Program-made: the position numbers and the translations under genes
Source of the DNA: Dehalococcoidia bacterium UBA2158
GTDB taxonomy: Bacteria > Chloroflexota > Dehalococcoidia > Lucifugimonadales > UBA3495
DNA length: 64,000 nucleotides
Reading direction: 5' to 3'
Assembly: GCA_002328185.1 (NCBI GenBank)
Contig: DCWQ01000050.1
Span: forward strand, 58,307 to 122,306
Part shown: piece by piece, positions 51,603-59,770 of the stretch
Position numbering within the stretch: the stretch's first letter is position 1
Layout: each line of letters opens with the position of its first letter
The notes under the pieces: generated by a model
Databases searched by the model: none
Told to the model about the DNA's origin: nothing
What the model saw: only the letters and a program-made list of their open reading frames with translations

Positions 51603-51631
51603 TGGACTTGCTCCAAAGTCGAATGTATTAT
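51603..51631 (+). promoter_or_regulatory. Promoter of cupin 2
   Basis: TGGACT (51603-51608), 17 bp, TATTAT (51626-51631), a duplicated version of the boxes at 50816. Confidence 0.6.
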
Positions 51632-51682
51632 TATGTCCGGCAGATTTACCCGCCTCAAGCGGGACAATGACAGGAGAAAATT

Positions 51683-52066
51683 GTGAAGAAAGTTACTATG
51701 AGCAGTGTGCCCAAGACCAAAGTCGAGATGCATCCATTGGGCGGCGGCGGTCTGCAGACTGGCACCCAGACCTGGGCCCAGGAAATATTGGAAGGAAGTG
51801 ACAGCAGCAACTTCAACTTTGGCATCCGGGTGTTCGAAGCCGGCGCAAGGACCAAGTACCACAAGCACTCCGGCGACCAGATCCTAATCATCACTGAAGG
51901 CACTGGCAGCGTGGGCACAGACAATGAGACCGTGAAGGTCGTCGAGGGAGATGTCGTTCTCATTCCCGCCGGCGAGAATCACTTCCACGGCGCTCCCGAT
52001 GCCACTTCCATGGGCCACATCACCATCACGGTGAAAGGCAGCCAAACCGAACAAACCGAAGCCTAG
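51683..52066 (+). CDS. Cupin-domain protein, copy 2
   Basis: 127 residues from GTG 51683, AGGAGAAAATT upstream. Motif 1 has EAGARTKYHKHSGDQILIIT and motif 2 has PAGENHFHGAPD; the C-terminal GSQTEQTEA is identical to copy 1. Same metal-binding residues are kept, so both copies look functional. Confidence 0.87.
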   Translation: MKKVTMSSVPKTKVEMHPLGGGGLQTGTQTWAQEILEGSDSSNFNFGIRVFEAGARTKYHKHSGDQILIITEGTGSVGTDNETVKVVEGDVVLIPAGENHFHGAPDATSMGHITITVKGSQTEQTEA

Positions 52067-52094
52067 GCCCCCTCGGTCAGGCAATGGAAAAACT

Positions 52095-52125
52095 AGTCCC
52101 GGAGAATGTTCTGGTCTCCGGGACT
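52095..52125 (+). terminator. Intrinsic terminator of cupin 2
   Basis: AGTCCCGGAGA (52095-52105) with TCTCCGGGACT (52115-52125), 11 bp, a mutated copy of the cupin 1 terminator. Confidence 0.8.
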
Positions 52126-52398
52126 CTTCCTGTTGGAGGGTCGTGATGTAGGCGCGGGTTTCTAACCCACCCTTTCAGGCACTAAATCATGCCATTGACA
52201 GGAAGTGACGTCAGGCGATACCGATTGACCCAGCCGCGGGCACGTCCGATATCTCCTGGTCGCTATAGCCCAACTGGTTGGGGCCTCCTACGCTGTGCTG
52301 CCCAATCGCGGCCGCTGGATACACATCTGCAGTGCGAGTCTCTGGAAACTGGTCCTGTACGCCGGCCTGCCGCAGGTTGGTGAATTGTGGGTCTTACG

Positions 52399-52737
52399 AT
52401 TTCCGTTCTGCCATCCTGGGGAATCATTCTGAAGCACCACTGGATCCGCCGGACCGTGTCTGGGGAACTACTACCCATGAGAACGAATTCGGAGACTCGT
52501 AGGAGACTACTATGGACTCGCCCGTTAGCGTCTTGGTGCTACCGTTCCCATGACCACAGTCTCTTCGCCGATGAAACGTGTTCCCAGTCCAACGGGTCCC
52601 AGAGGCTTTTAGGTCATCGTGTTGAGTTCGTCGCTCCCAGTCAATTCGATATGGTTATCCGGGTTGCTAACTATGTCGAAGATCGCGTGGAGTGATGCGT
52701 TGATCAAAATCTCTGAGCTGTGCGAAAAATCGCACAT
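52399..52737 (-). pseudogene. Decayed SRPBCC (START-like) gene
   Basis: ATG 52737 gives MCDFSHSSEILINASLHAIF and DIVSNPDNHIELTGSDEL, the opening of SRPBCC proteins. A TAA follows; PLGPVGLGTRFIGEETVVMG continues after it. Then SIVVSYESPNSFSWVVVP appears in a second frame and VRRIQWCFRMIPQDGRTEI in a third. So at least one stop and two frameshifts. The 3' end below 52399 is unclear. Region 52187-52398 has no gene I can support. Confidence 0.65.
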
Positions 52738-52774
52738 CGAACGGTCCTTGGATAGACGTTGGTCAGTCCTGGCG

Positions 52775-53656
52775 TCAATCGCTTGTCGACTCGGCGATGA
52801 TGCGGATGGTCTCCGCCATGTCGCGGTCTCTGTCCCGGCTCTCCGGGTTCTCGTCGCCCAGGGGAGTGGCGCCGATCATGCGGTACATGTCGGCCACACC
52901 CTTGAATATATCGGGGGTGAGACCCAGGTCGTGGAAGGTCTTCTCAACCTCTTCCATCTCGCTGACCCAGCGGCGGGACTTGGCTGGCATAGAGGGAATC
53001 CAGCCTTCCATACGGGTGACTGCCGCCTGCTGCCCTCCGCTAAACTCGGCCATCAACTCTTTGGTAAGACCCATCTTCTCTGCCGCGATCAGGAGCTCGG
53101 TATGCAACGCCGTAGTGCCCTTGGTCATGGCGGCGTAGCACATCTTGATGCCCGACGCTCGGCCCAACAGGGTGCCCAAATTTCGAACATCCAACCCAAA
53201 GTCACGAAGTTGTTCGAACTCCGACGCGTTGTCTCCCGAGGCGTAGACCCGGGGGCTGGAGCCATTGCGGGGCGGCCCGCCGATTATTGAGGCGTCCACA
53301 TACCGGGCGCCGCCTGCTTTCAAGACACCTTCCATATCTTTGCTCAACTCGGGCGCGATGGCATTACATTCGGCGAACAGCAGGTCGGTTCCCGTGGCCT
53401 TCACGGCGTCAGCGATCTCCCGGCACAGACCAGGCACCGCCTCGGAAACGGTGACCGACATGAGCACGTCGGATTGCTCGACCAAGTCATTCATGTTGGG
53501 CACGTCGGTGATCCCTGCCTGCTCGGAAAGCTGCTTGGTGCGGTTGCTGCGGCCCATCAGGCAAGTGAGCACCCGCAGTTCATTCTCTTTGAGGAGTTGG
53601 CCTATGGCATGTCCCATGTCCCCGGGGCTAAGTATGGCTACAGATTCGATGGCCAA
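52775..53656 (-). CDS. NAD(P)-dependent oxidoreductase of the 3-hydroxyisobutyrate/6-phosphogluconate dehydrogenase family
   Basis: 293 residues. N-terminal Rossmann domain with AILSPGDMGHAIG (about 7-19) and the C-terminal helical domain with GLDVRNLGTLLGRASGIKMCYAAMTKG, where the catalytic Lys is in the SGIKM turn. The DUF1932-type members share this layout. Substrate unknown. It is 64 bp after the znuB gene of the second zinc operon. Confidence 0.82.
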   Translation of the reverse strand: MAIESVAILSPGDMGHAIGQLLKENELRVLTCLMGRSNRTKQLSEQAGITDVPNMNDLVEQSDVLMSVTVSEAVPGLCREIADAVKATGTDLLFAECNAIAPELSKDMEGVLKAGGARYVDASIIGGPPRNGSSPRVYASGDNASEFEQLRDFGLDVRNLGTLLGRASGIKMCYAAMTKGTTALHTELLIAAEKMGLTKELMAEFSGGQQAAVTRMEGWIPSMPAKSRRWVSEMEEVEKTFHDLGLTPDIFKGVADMYRMIGATPLGDENPESRDRDRDMAETIRIIAESTSD

Positions 53657-53720
53657 TTCAGTCTCCCTTCCCTTTCACGTTGGTCACTGTGGAGTATATC
53701 TCAAGCCTGTGTTATTTCAG

Positions 53721-54596
53721 CTAGTCAAGCTCACCCGGACTTGGCTGGCCCGCGCTCACCGAGTGAACGTTCTGCAGTGAATTGGGTATCCGGCGTGGCC
53801 TCAGGTTACTGTAGGCCATGACCAGAGCAAACACCGCAGCCTCGACCAATACTACTGCCGCGCCCGATGAGACATTTATGAAAAAACTGAGGTAAATACC
53901 CACGAAACCGCAGGCAGCGCCCAACCCAGTGGAAAGCAGCAGAACAGTCCGGAAGCGGTCACTCAGCATCCTGGCAGAGACGGGCGGGATCACCGTGGCG
54001 CCGGCGATCAGGAGCACTCCCAGGACCTGCATAGACACTACTATCGTCGCCGCTAAGACGAGGGAGAAAAGGGTTTCCACCCAGCCGGTGGGTACGCCGT
54101 AGAACTGGGCGACCTCGCCGTCAAAGGTGGCGAACAAGAAATACTTATAGGCCACGAACAGCACGGCAGCGGTCGCCAAGGTGACGACAACAATGGCCAT
54201 CAGGTCACCCATGCTCACGCCCAGGATGTTGCCGAACAGTGCGGCCTCGAAGTCTCTAGTGAATGACTTGTAACGGCTGATGAGCACGATGCCCACGGCA
54301 AAGCTGGCCGTGGTTATCACGCCAATGGCAGCATCGGCCGCTATCTTGCGCTTCTTACCGGCAAGGGCGATCAACTGGGCGCAGAAGAACCCCCAGACAG
54401 TTGCACCGACCAGGAAGTTGATGGACAGCACGAAGCTGACTACCGCGCCGCCCAGCACGGCATGGGACAGGCCGTGGCCGATGTAAGACATGCGCTTCAG
54501 CACGATGTAGACGCCGATCATGCCGCATAGCCCGCCGACCAGGGTGGCGGAGATTATCCCGCGGACGAAGAACTGGTAATCAAAGGGCTCAAACAT
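53721..54596 (-). CDS. znuB: Zinc/manganese ABC transporter permease (second system)
   Basis: 291 residues from ATG 54596, which overlaps the ATPase end by 8 bp. ABC-3 family: LVGGLCGMIGVYIVLKRMSYIGHGLSHAVLGGAVV and the VLLIAGATVIPPVSARML coupling block. About 8 membrane segments. Last gene of the minus-strand zur-znuACB operon. Confidence 0.9.
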   Translation of the reverse strand: MFEPFDYQFFVRGIISATLVGGLCGMIGVYIVLKRMSYIGHGLSHAVLGGAVVSFVLSINFLVGATVWGFFCAQLIALAGKKRKIAADAAIGVITTASFAVGIVLISRYKSFTRDFEAALFGNILGVSMGDLMAIVVVTLATAAVLFVAYKYFLFATFDGEVAQFYGVPTGWVETLFSLVLAATIVVSMQVLGVLLIAGATVIPPVSARMLSDRFRTVLLLSTGLGAACGFVGIYLSFFINVSSGAAVVLVEAAVFALVMAYSNLRPRRIPNSLQNVHSVSAGQPSPGELD

Positions 54597-55638
54597 TGGA
54601 GGCCTCTTCGTCTGAGCCTGCAGAATCGCCCTCATGCCCGTGGGTATGGCTAACGTGGTCGTGGGAATGGCTGGAATCGTGTTCAGAACCGGCATGGTGG
54701 GCCCGGACGTGGCTGGCCTCGATCTCAGGGGCGAACCCATGCTCCCGGACGTGACCTGCCTCGTCTTCGGGGTTACCGCCGGGCTCGTGCACGTGGACTG
54801 GTGGCAATTGCGTATTCCCGTTAGTGTCGCCGTTCCTCCCGTATGAGTGGGGGCTTTCGGCCACGATGGTCATGCCGTCGTAGTGAATCACCGGCATCTC
54901 GGCGCCGTAGGTCAGCCGCAGTACCTCCGTGGTAATGACTTCAGAAGGCGGCCCTTCCGCCAGGATGCGGCCCGCCAGACACACGATCCAGGGCAGATGC
55001 ACGGCCACTGCGTTGATCTCGTGGGTGGTGATTATGATGGTCACGCCGTCGTGGTTGAGGTCGTGAAGCAGGTGCATCACGTCGTCTCTGGTCTTGATGT
55101 CGACGCCTGAGGTGGGTTCGTCCAGCAACAACAGTTCGGGGCTGCTGATCAGGGCGCGTGCCAGGAACACTCGTTGTTGTTGCCCGCCGGACAGCTCCCG
55201 GATGTGCCGGCCAGCCAAATCCAAGATGCCCAGGCGGTCCATCATCTCGGCGGCCAGTTCCTTCTCTTCTTTGCGGTACCAAGGGAAGAGCTGGTTTTCC
55301 ATGGTGCGCCCCATCATCACCACCTCTTGGACGGTGACGGGGAAGTTCCAGTCGATGGTCTCCAGTTGGGGCACGTAGCCTACCCTGGGCCGCTTCTTGG
55401 AGGTGGCGACACCGTTGACCAAGACCTCGCCTTCGTAGAGGTCGACAGCCCCCAGCACGGTGCGCAAGAGGGTGGTCTTCCCCGAGCCACTGGGGCCCAG
55501 CAGCCCAACAAAGTCGCCGGGCAGGACGGTTAGGCTAACGTCGGTCAGGACCCGTTGTTTCTCGTAGCCGCAGGTGACGGCGTTGATTTTCACGATGGGC
55601 TCACCGGGTCCAGACTGATGTGGCGTCGGATGTAGCAT
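54589..55638 (-). CDS. znuC: Zinc/manganese ABC transporter ATPase with long His-rich tail (second system)
   Basis: 349 residues, about 90 longer than usual. Walker A GPSGSGKTT, signature LSGGQQQR, Walker B LLLLDEP and switch His TTHEIN. From about residue 275 on, an extra tail carries at least 14 His with Glu, Asp and Ser (for example HSHDHVSHTHGHEG), a likely metal-binding buffer. The first-system ATPase has only a short version. No promoter was identified immediately upstream. Confidence 0.9.
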   Translation of the reverse strand: MLHPTPHQSGPGEPIVKINAVTCGYEKQRVLTDVSLTVLPGDFVGLLGPSGSGKTTLLRTVLGAVDLYEGEVLVNGVATSKKRPRVGYVPQLETIDWNFPVTVQEVVMMGRTMENQLFPWYRKEEKELAAEMMDRLGILDLAGRHIRELSGGQQQRVFLARALISSPELLLLDEPTSGVDIKTRDDVMHLLHDLNHDGVTIIITTHEINAVAVHLPWIVCLAGRILAEGPPSEVITTEVLRLTYGAEMPVIHYDGMTIVAESPHSYGRNGDTNGNTQLPPVHVHEPGGNPEDEAGHVREHGFAPEIEASHVRAHHAGSEHDSSHSHDHVSHTHGHEGDSAGSDEEASNV

Positions 55639-55726
55639 GGTTTTCCTTGTTTATATCCTTTCACCGGACGAGTGGGTCCGCTTATTTTTTTAATGCTTGC
55701 TGCTAGTTAATGGTGGTGATGTGGAT

Positions 55727-55882
55727 TCACGTCCGGCATGTCTGGCATCGAGCCAGCCTGGAGGTCGCCATGACCGTCGTGCTCCTCATCGTGATTGTCT
55801 CCATCATGTTCATCAAGGCGGCGAAAAGGATACGCCACCGGACATCTTTGGCCAGAGCTAGCAATCGTGGGTGCAGATACAT
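55727..55882 (-). CDS. Small ORF (51 residues) overlapping a His-rich reading frame, unclear
   Basis: ATG 55882 has GGGGAG 6 nt upstream, an excellent site, and gives MYLHPRLLALAKDVRWRILF, which looks like the beginning of a CydD-type ABC exporter. The rest does not. A second frame (GTG 55838 to TAA 55707) gives a His/Asp-rich peptide ending NPHHHH, like the tail of a zinc-binding protein. So this spacer between znuA and znuC may be a fused remnant of two genes, or a small His-rich peptide gene. Either reading is uncertain. Confidence 0.35.
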   Translation of the reverse strand: MYLHPRLLALAKDVRWRILFAALMNMMETITMRSTTVMATSRLARCQTCRT

Positions 55883-55895
55883 GCTTTACTCCCCA

Positions 55896-56924
55896 TCATT
55901 GCGGGTAAACGGCCCCGCTGACTCCATCAAAAACGTTTTCAATATCCAGACCGGCCAATGCAGCGGCGTCTCCGCCCAGAGCCGGGATCATGGCTTCCAG
56001 GTTCCTCTGCATCAACCCCAGATATGAGTGTTCTGGGTCTCCGGGTTTGCCGGGCAGATCGTCGTCCGCCAGATCGTCGACGAACTGGGCGTTGGCCTCG
56101 CTGGCGATAGCTTCCAACACGTCGCTGGAAAATACTTCGGAGCCGAAGACGGCGGGTAGTCCTAGATTCTTTACTTGATCTATGAGTTGGGCGACCTCTC
56201 TGGCGGACGGCTGAGAGAAGTTCGATGGCTGGACAGCCCCGATGACCTCCATTCCGTACTGTCTGGCGAAGTAGGCCCAGGAATCGTGGTAAGTCAGCAA
56301 CTTGCGGTTGGGTTCCGGTACTGTCGCCACCGCAGTCCTGATGGCCTGGTCCATCTGATTGATACGGCTGCGGAATCGCTCTAGGTTGTCCGCGTAATAC
56401 GTGGCGTTATCCGGGTCCATCGCAGCCAATTGGCCTTGCACCAACTCGGCGTAACGCAACCCCAGATTTGGGTCCGGCCACAGGTGGGGATTGGGTTGGC
56501 CGGCGGACTCCGGAAAGGTGAAATCGAACTGCCATTCGTCGGGAGTGACCGTCTGGTCGCCCAGGGACAGGATCACCGCTCTGTCCCTCTTGTTGGACTC
56601 GGCCAGCGCCAAGGTCGGCTCCTCTAGAAATAGCCCATTTATGATTATCAGGTCCGCTTCGGCCATGAGTTTGGCCATGGACGGAGTCGGCTCAAAGGTG
56701 TGGGAATTCACGCCCTCGGGCACTACGCCCTCCAGCAGGATGCGGGAGCCTGCGATGTTCTCAACGATGCTGGTGATGGGCGATACAGTGGTCACCACTT
56801 TCAGACGTGTGTCTGGCTCGCCTGAGGTCCCGGACGTGCTCGACCCGTCGCCGCCACAGGCGCCAATAGTTAATGCCGCGACGAGTAAGACCCAGGTGAT
56901 CGGACTGCGAAAGAAACGGGTCAT
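55896..56924 (-). CDS. znuA: Zinc/manganese ABC transporter substrate-binding lipoprotein (second system)
   Basis: 342 residues. Signal peptide TWVLLVAALTIGACGG with lipobox Cys. Metal ligands: His in VNSHTFEPTPS, His in NPHLWPDPN, His in LLTYHDSWAYFARQYGM, and Asp in QFVDDLADDDLPG. It starts directly after the zur stop, so the two are probably coupled. Confidence 0.9.
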   Translation of the reverse strand: MTRFFRSPITWVLLVAALTIGACGGDGSSTSGTSGEPDTRLKVVTTVSPITSIVENIAGSRILLEGVVPEGVNSHTFEPTPSMAKLMAEADLIIINGLFLEEPTLALAESNKRDRAVILSLGDQTVTPDEWQFDFTFPESAGQPNPHLWPDPNLGLRYAELVQGQLAAMDPDNATYYADNLERFRSRINQMDQAIRTAVATVPEPNRKLLTYHDSWAYFARQYGMEVIGAVQPSNFSQPSAREVAQLIDQVKNLGLPAVFGSEVFSSDVLEAIASEANAQFVDDLADDDLPGKPGDPEHSYLGLMQRNLEAMIPALGGDAAALAGLDIENVFDGVSGAVYPQ

Positions 56925-57377
56925 CTATGCTTGTTTCCAGGTGGTCTTGGCATCTGCTTCCTGGCACTTGGCGCAGACGCCGCTGACGGCAAAATGCTCT
57001 AGGTCCGGCTCAAAGCCAAACTCTTTGTTCAGGGTGTTGCGGAACTCGGCCAGGTAGTGAGGGCTGAGGTTGAATGCGCCGTTGCAAGCCCGGCAGACCA
57101 TGTGGTGGTGGTGTCCGTCGAGGTCGGTAAGCTCAAAATGCAGCCGGTCGTCGATGGCCACCTCGGTCACCACGCCCAGGTCTTTGAATAGGTGCAGCGT
57201 CCGGTAGACGGTGGCGATGTCCATGTAGGGATAGGACTTCTTGGCGACCTGGAAGACCTCGTCCACGCCCATGTGGCCGTCGCCGGAAGCGATGGTAGAT
57301 AATACTATGAGTCTTTGGGGGGTTAGGCGGTGACCGTTGTGACGCAGGGTTTCAATGGCCTTTTCATGTTTAATCAT
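56925..57377 (-). CDS. Fur-family metal-responsive regulator (Zur-like), second system
   Basis: 150 residues. Winged helix HRLTPQRLIVL and YPYMDIATVYRTLHLFKDLGVV; regulatory DGHHHHMVCRAC (about 96-107), then CAKC (about 136-139). First gene of zur-znuA-znuC-znuB on the minus strand. The layout repeats that at 29647 but the proteins differ clearly. Confidence 0.88.
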   Translation of the reverse strand: MIKHEKAIETLRHNGHRLTPQRLIVLSTIASGDGHMGVDEVFQVAKKSYPYMDIATVYRTLHLFKDLGVVTEVAIDDRLHFELTDLDGHHHHMVCRACNGAFNLSPHYLAEFRNTLNKEFGFEPDLEHFAVSGVCAKCQEADAKTTWKQA

Positions 57378-57842
57378 AGCTATCCACCCTAGGCGTAGAC
57401 ACGTTTATGCGGTCAACAGTTATTGCAAACGGTTGCGATTGCTAATTCTAGCACCAAAGGATGGGATGTCAACCTTGGGTGAGGGCGGGCAAATGCGGTT
57501 GGTCAATCCCAAGTACAGTTCGTCCTGAGATTTTCGAAGCGAGTTGGCGCAATCATGGTTCGACGGGGGTCACCACGAACCGAAACGAAGTTACCGGTGG
57601 GAAATAGTATTTGTCTTTGTCTCTTGTACCAGAGCCCAGCCAACCGATCGCCCTTATATCTCGCACCAGGGGCCAGCCAACCGTTCGTCATGAGGCTCTC
57701 GAAGGATGCGTATTAGTCAAGTTATTGACGTAGGGACCATGGCTTGCTCGCAGTGGTGGTTCGACAGGCTCACCATGAGCGGACTTATGCGTTACACGCT
57801 CAAATAGTGGAACCCCAGCGAGAGAGACGGCTGGAACCGAAG
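57378..57842. promoter_or_regulatory. Control region of the second zur operon plus repeats
   Basis: 465 bp. GCAAACGGTTGC (57425-57436) is a dyad inside an AT-rich TTGC-repeat block just upstream of zur and a candidate operator. The rest (57519-57785) holds TTCGACAGGCTCACCATGAG (from 57761) and a more degenerate relative near 57519-57592. No gene seen. Confidence 0.5.
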
Positions 57843-59111
57843 TTAGGCCTTGACGCGGTAGATCATGAGCCCTGATATCACCCTGGTGGCGGCCATGGCG
57901 AGGAACACTATGGGCCAGGGGCTGCCGGCCATGTCAAGGACCGCGGCGAAGATCAGGGCTTGGCCGCCGGCATAGGCGTAACCGTGGGCGTCCAGCAGGC
58001 CAGAAGAGGTCCCAGCCATGTGCCGCCCAGCGATGTCTACGGCGATGGTGGAGATGGGCGACATGCCCATGGAAAGCCCGCCGATCAGCAGTAGGACAGC
58101 CCCGAGGGTAATATTCACGGGAGGGGCCAAAGCGATTGCCACCAGGACGATGGAACTGGCGGTGCACGAGAAGATCACCATGGGCATGCGCCGGCTGCCC
58201 AAGAAGCGGTCTGAGATGATCCCCGAAACTGGCGGGGCAATCAAGTATCCCAAGGGCAGCAATATCGTGAGCAGGATGGTGGATTCGATGGACAGCCCGC
58301 CCTCTTCGAAGTAATAGATCGGCACCCAGGTGGTCAGGCCGTAGCGGACGACGTTCTCCAGTCCTTTGACGTGGCTGGCCAACAAGAACCTGGGATTGGA
58401 CAGCAATTCCTTGTAGGGGCCAAGTCCTTTGAGGCGCTCAGGGTCTATGGCCTCCGGAGTGGCGGAGACCTGGTCTTCCTCAATATACTCGGGCAAGCCC
58501 ACCTCGGATGGCCGGTCTTTGGCAACGAAATAAAAGGCGATGCCCAAAACGGCGATGATTATCGGGGGATATCGGAAGGACGCGCGCCAGCCCCATTCGG
58601 CGCCGACGTAGCCGGAGATCCACCACATCATGACCATCGCGCCGCCGGCCGCAGTGCCGACGATGCCCATCGCCATGCCGCGGTTCCGCCGAGGCCACCA
58701 TTGGGAGATCATGCTGATACCAGGTGCCCAACAGGCGGCGTTCACGAACCCGGCGATGCCCCAAGGTATAGCCATCGTCACGGCCGAAGTGGCGAAGCTC
58801 GTGATGACGTTGAAGACGGTGGTGAGAATGGCACCGATCATCACCCACAAGCGCAGGCCGTAATTCTCTGCCAGGCGTCCGTGGACCAGGTCTCCTAGGC
58901 CGAATCCCCACAGGAGCAGGGTATTTACCAGGCCGATTTCGAGGTTGCTGAGCGACAGGTCTTCTTTGACCAGCGGGGCGACGGGCCAGAAGTTAAAGCG
59001 GCCCATGTAGAGGAACAGATAGAAGAAGGCGAAGGCCAGCAGTATCCGCCACTTGAAGATGTGGTAACTGCCGGGGAGGTCTTCGTACTTTGCGGTTCGG
59101 GCGTTGCGCAT
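57843..59111 (-). CDS. Major facilitator superfamily transporter
   Basis: 422 residues, about 12 membrane segments. LFLYMGRFNFWPVAP (segment 1) and GLGDLVHGRLAENYG are typical of the phosphate/organophosphate:anion group; WWPRRNRGMAMGIVGTAAGGAMV and GIISDRFLGSRRMP are the loop signatures. Substrate unknown. Confidence 0.85.
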   Translation of the reverse strand: MRNARTAKYEDLPGSYHIFKWRILLAFAFFYLFLYMGRFNFWPVAPLVKEDLSLSNLEIGLVNTLLLWGFGLGDLVHGRLAENYGLRLWVMIGAILTTVFNVITSFATSAVTMAIPWGIAGFVNAACWAPGISMISQWWPRRNRGMAMGIVGTAAGGAMVMMWWISGYVGAEWGWRASFRYPPIIIAVLGIAFYFVAKDRPSEVGLPEYIEEDQVSATPEAIDPERLKGLGPYKELLSNPRFLLASHVKGLENVVRYGLTTWVPIYYFEEGGLSIESTILLTILLPLGYLIAPPVSGIISDRFLGSRRMPMVIFSCTASSIVLVAIALAPPVNITLGAVLLLIGGLSMGMSPISTIAVDIAGRHMAGTSSGLLDAHGYAYAGGQALIFAAVLDMAGSPWPIVFLAMAATRVISGLMIYRVKA

Positions 59112-59132
59112 GAATGGTCTAACTAAGATTCT

Positions 59133-59192
59133 AAATAAAAAGGCCGAGAGGCAGGCTCGCTAGTTTCTATGAAAGCGGTCCACCTTTCGGCC
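59133..59192 (-). terminator. Terminator downstream of the VOC gene
   Basis: GGCCGAGAGG (59142-59151) pairs with CCTTTCGGCC (59183-59192), with one G-U pair and a 31-base loop, followed on the minus strand by a U-rich TTTTTATTT. Confidence 0.55.
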
Positions 59193-59226
59193 TTCAGCCT
59201 GGGCATCGAAGTACCCTAAAAAGAAA

Positions 59227-59706
59227 CTAGGCTGGGATGCGGTCCCTGGCGATTTTGTCTATCTCTTTGTCGGTCTGCGCGTTGATGTCGATAGGGTCGC
59301 CCAAGGGCTGGGGGACCTTGTACGGAGTCTTCACATACAGCTCGATGCGGTTGCCTTCGGGGTCGAAGAAGTACATGCCGTAGGCGATGCCGTGGCTGAC
59401 GATGCGTTCGACCGATACGCCGGGCTCAGCTTCCAGGCGCTCTTTGTACTCCCTCAGGTCGTCCAACGAGGGAACTATGAAGGATATCTGCTGGATGACT
59501 TTGGCGTCGTCCCGAGTGACGCGGCCCTTCATCAGCACGAATTCGTGGTGCTCACGGTCTTTGTCAGCGGTGAAGAAGGTCATTCCGCGCTCTTCCAAAT
59601 CTTCATCAGAGATGGTGAGGCCGATGACTCGGGTGTAGAAATCCCGCATCTTCATGAGGTCTTCTGCGTAGATTCCAACGTGTCCCAGAGAATCGATACT
59701 TGGCAT
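59227..59706 (-). CDS. VOC-family (glyoxalase/extradiol dioxygenase fold) protein
   Basis: 159 residues with paired beta-alpha-beta modules. Metal-site residues are visible: His in LGHVGIYAEDL (about 8), His in DREHHEFVLMKG (about 54) and Glu in GNRIELYVKTPY (about 124), as in extradiol dioxygenases. AGGAAAAC lies before the ATG. Start of the minus-strand run; substrate unknown. Confidence 0.82.
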   Translation of the reverse strand: MPSIDSLGHVGIYAEDLMKMRDFYTRVIGLTISDEDLEERGMTFFTADKDREHHEFVLMKGRVTRDDAKVIQQISFIVPSLDDLREYKERLEAEPGVSVERIVSHGIAYGMYFFDPEGNRIELYVKTPYKVPQPLGDPIDINAQTDKEIDKIARDRIPA

Positions 59707-59770
59707 GATTGTTTTCCTCCGTAGTCGTTTCGAGGCTTAGTCTTTGTTAGCGGGAATTATACACCAAGGG

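Noticed and set aside
52187..52695. Plus-strand ORFs at 52189 and 52387
   Set aside because: No motifs or ribosome sites; conserved SRPBCC blocks are on the other strand.
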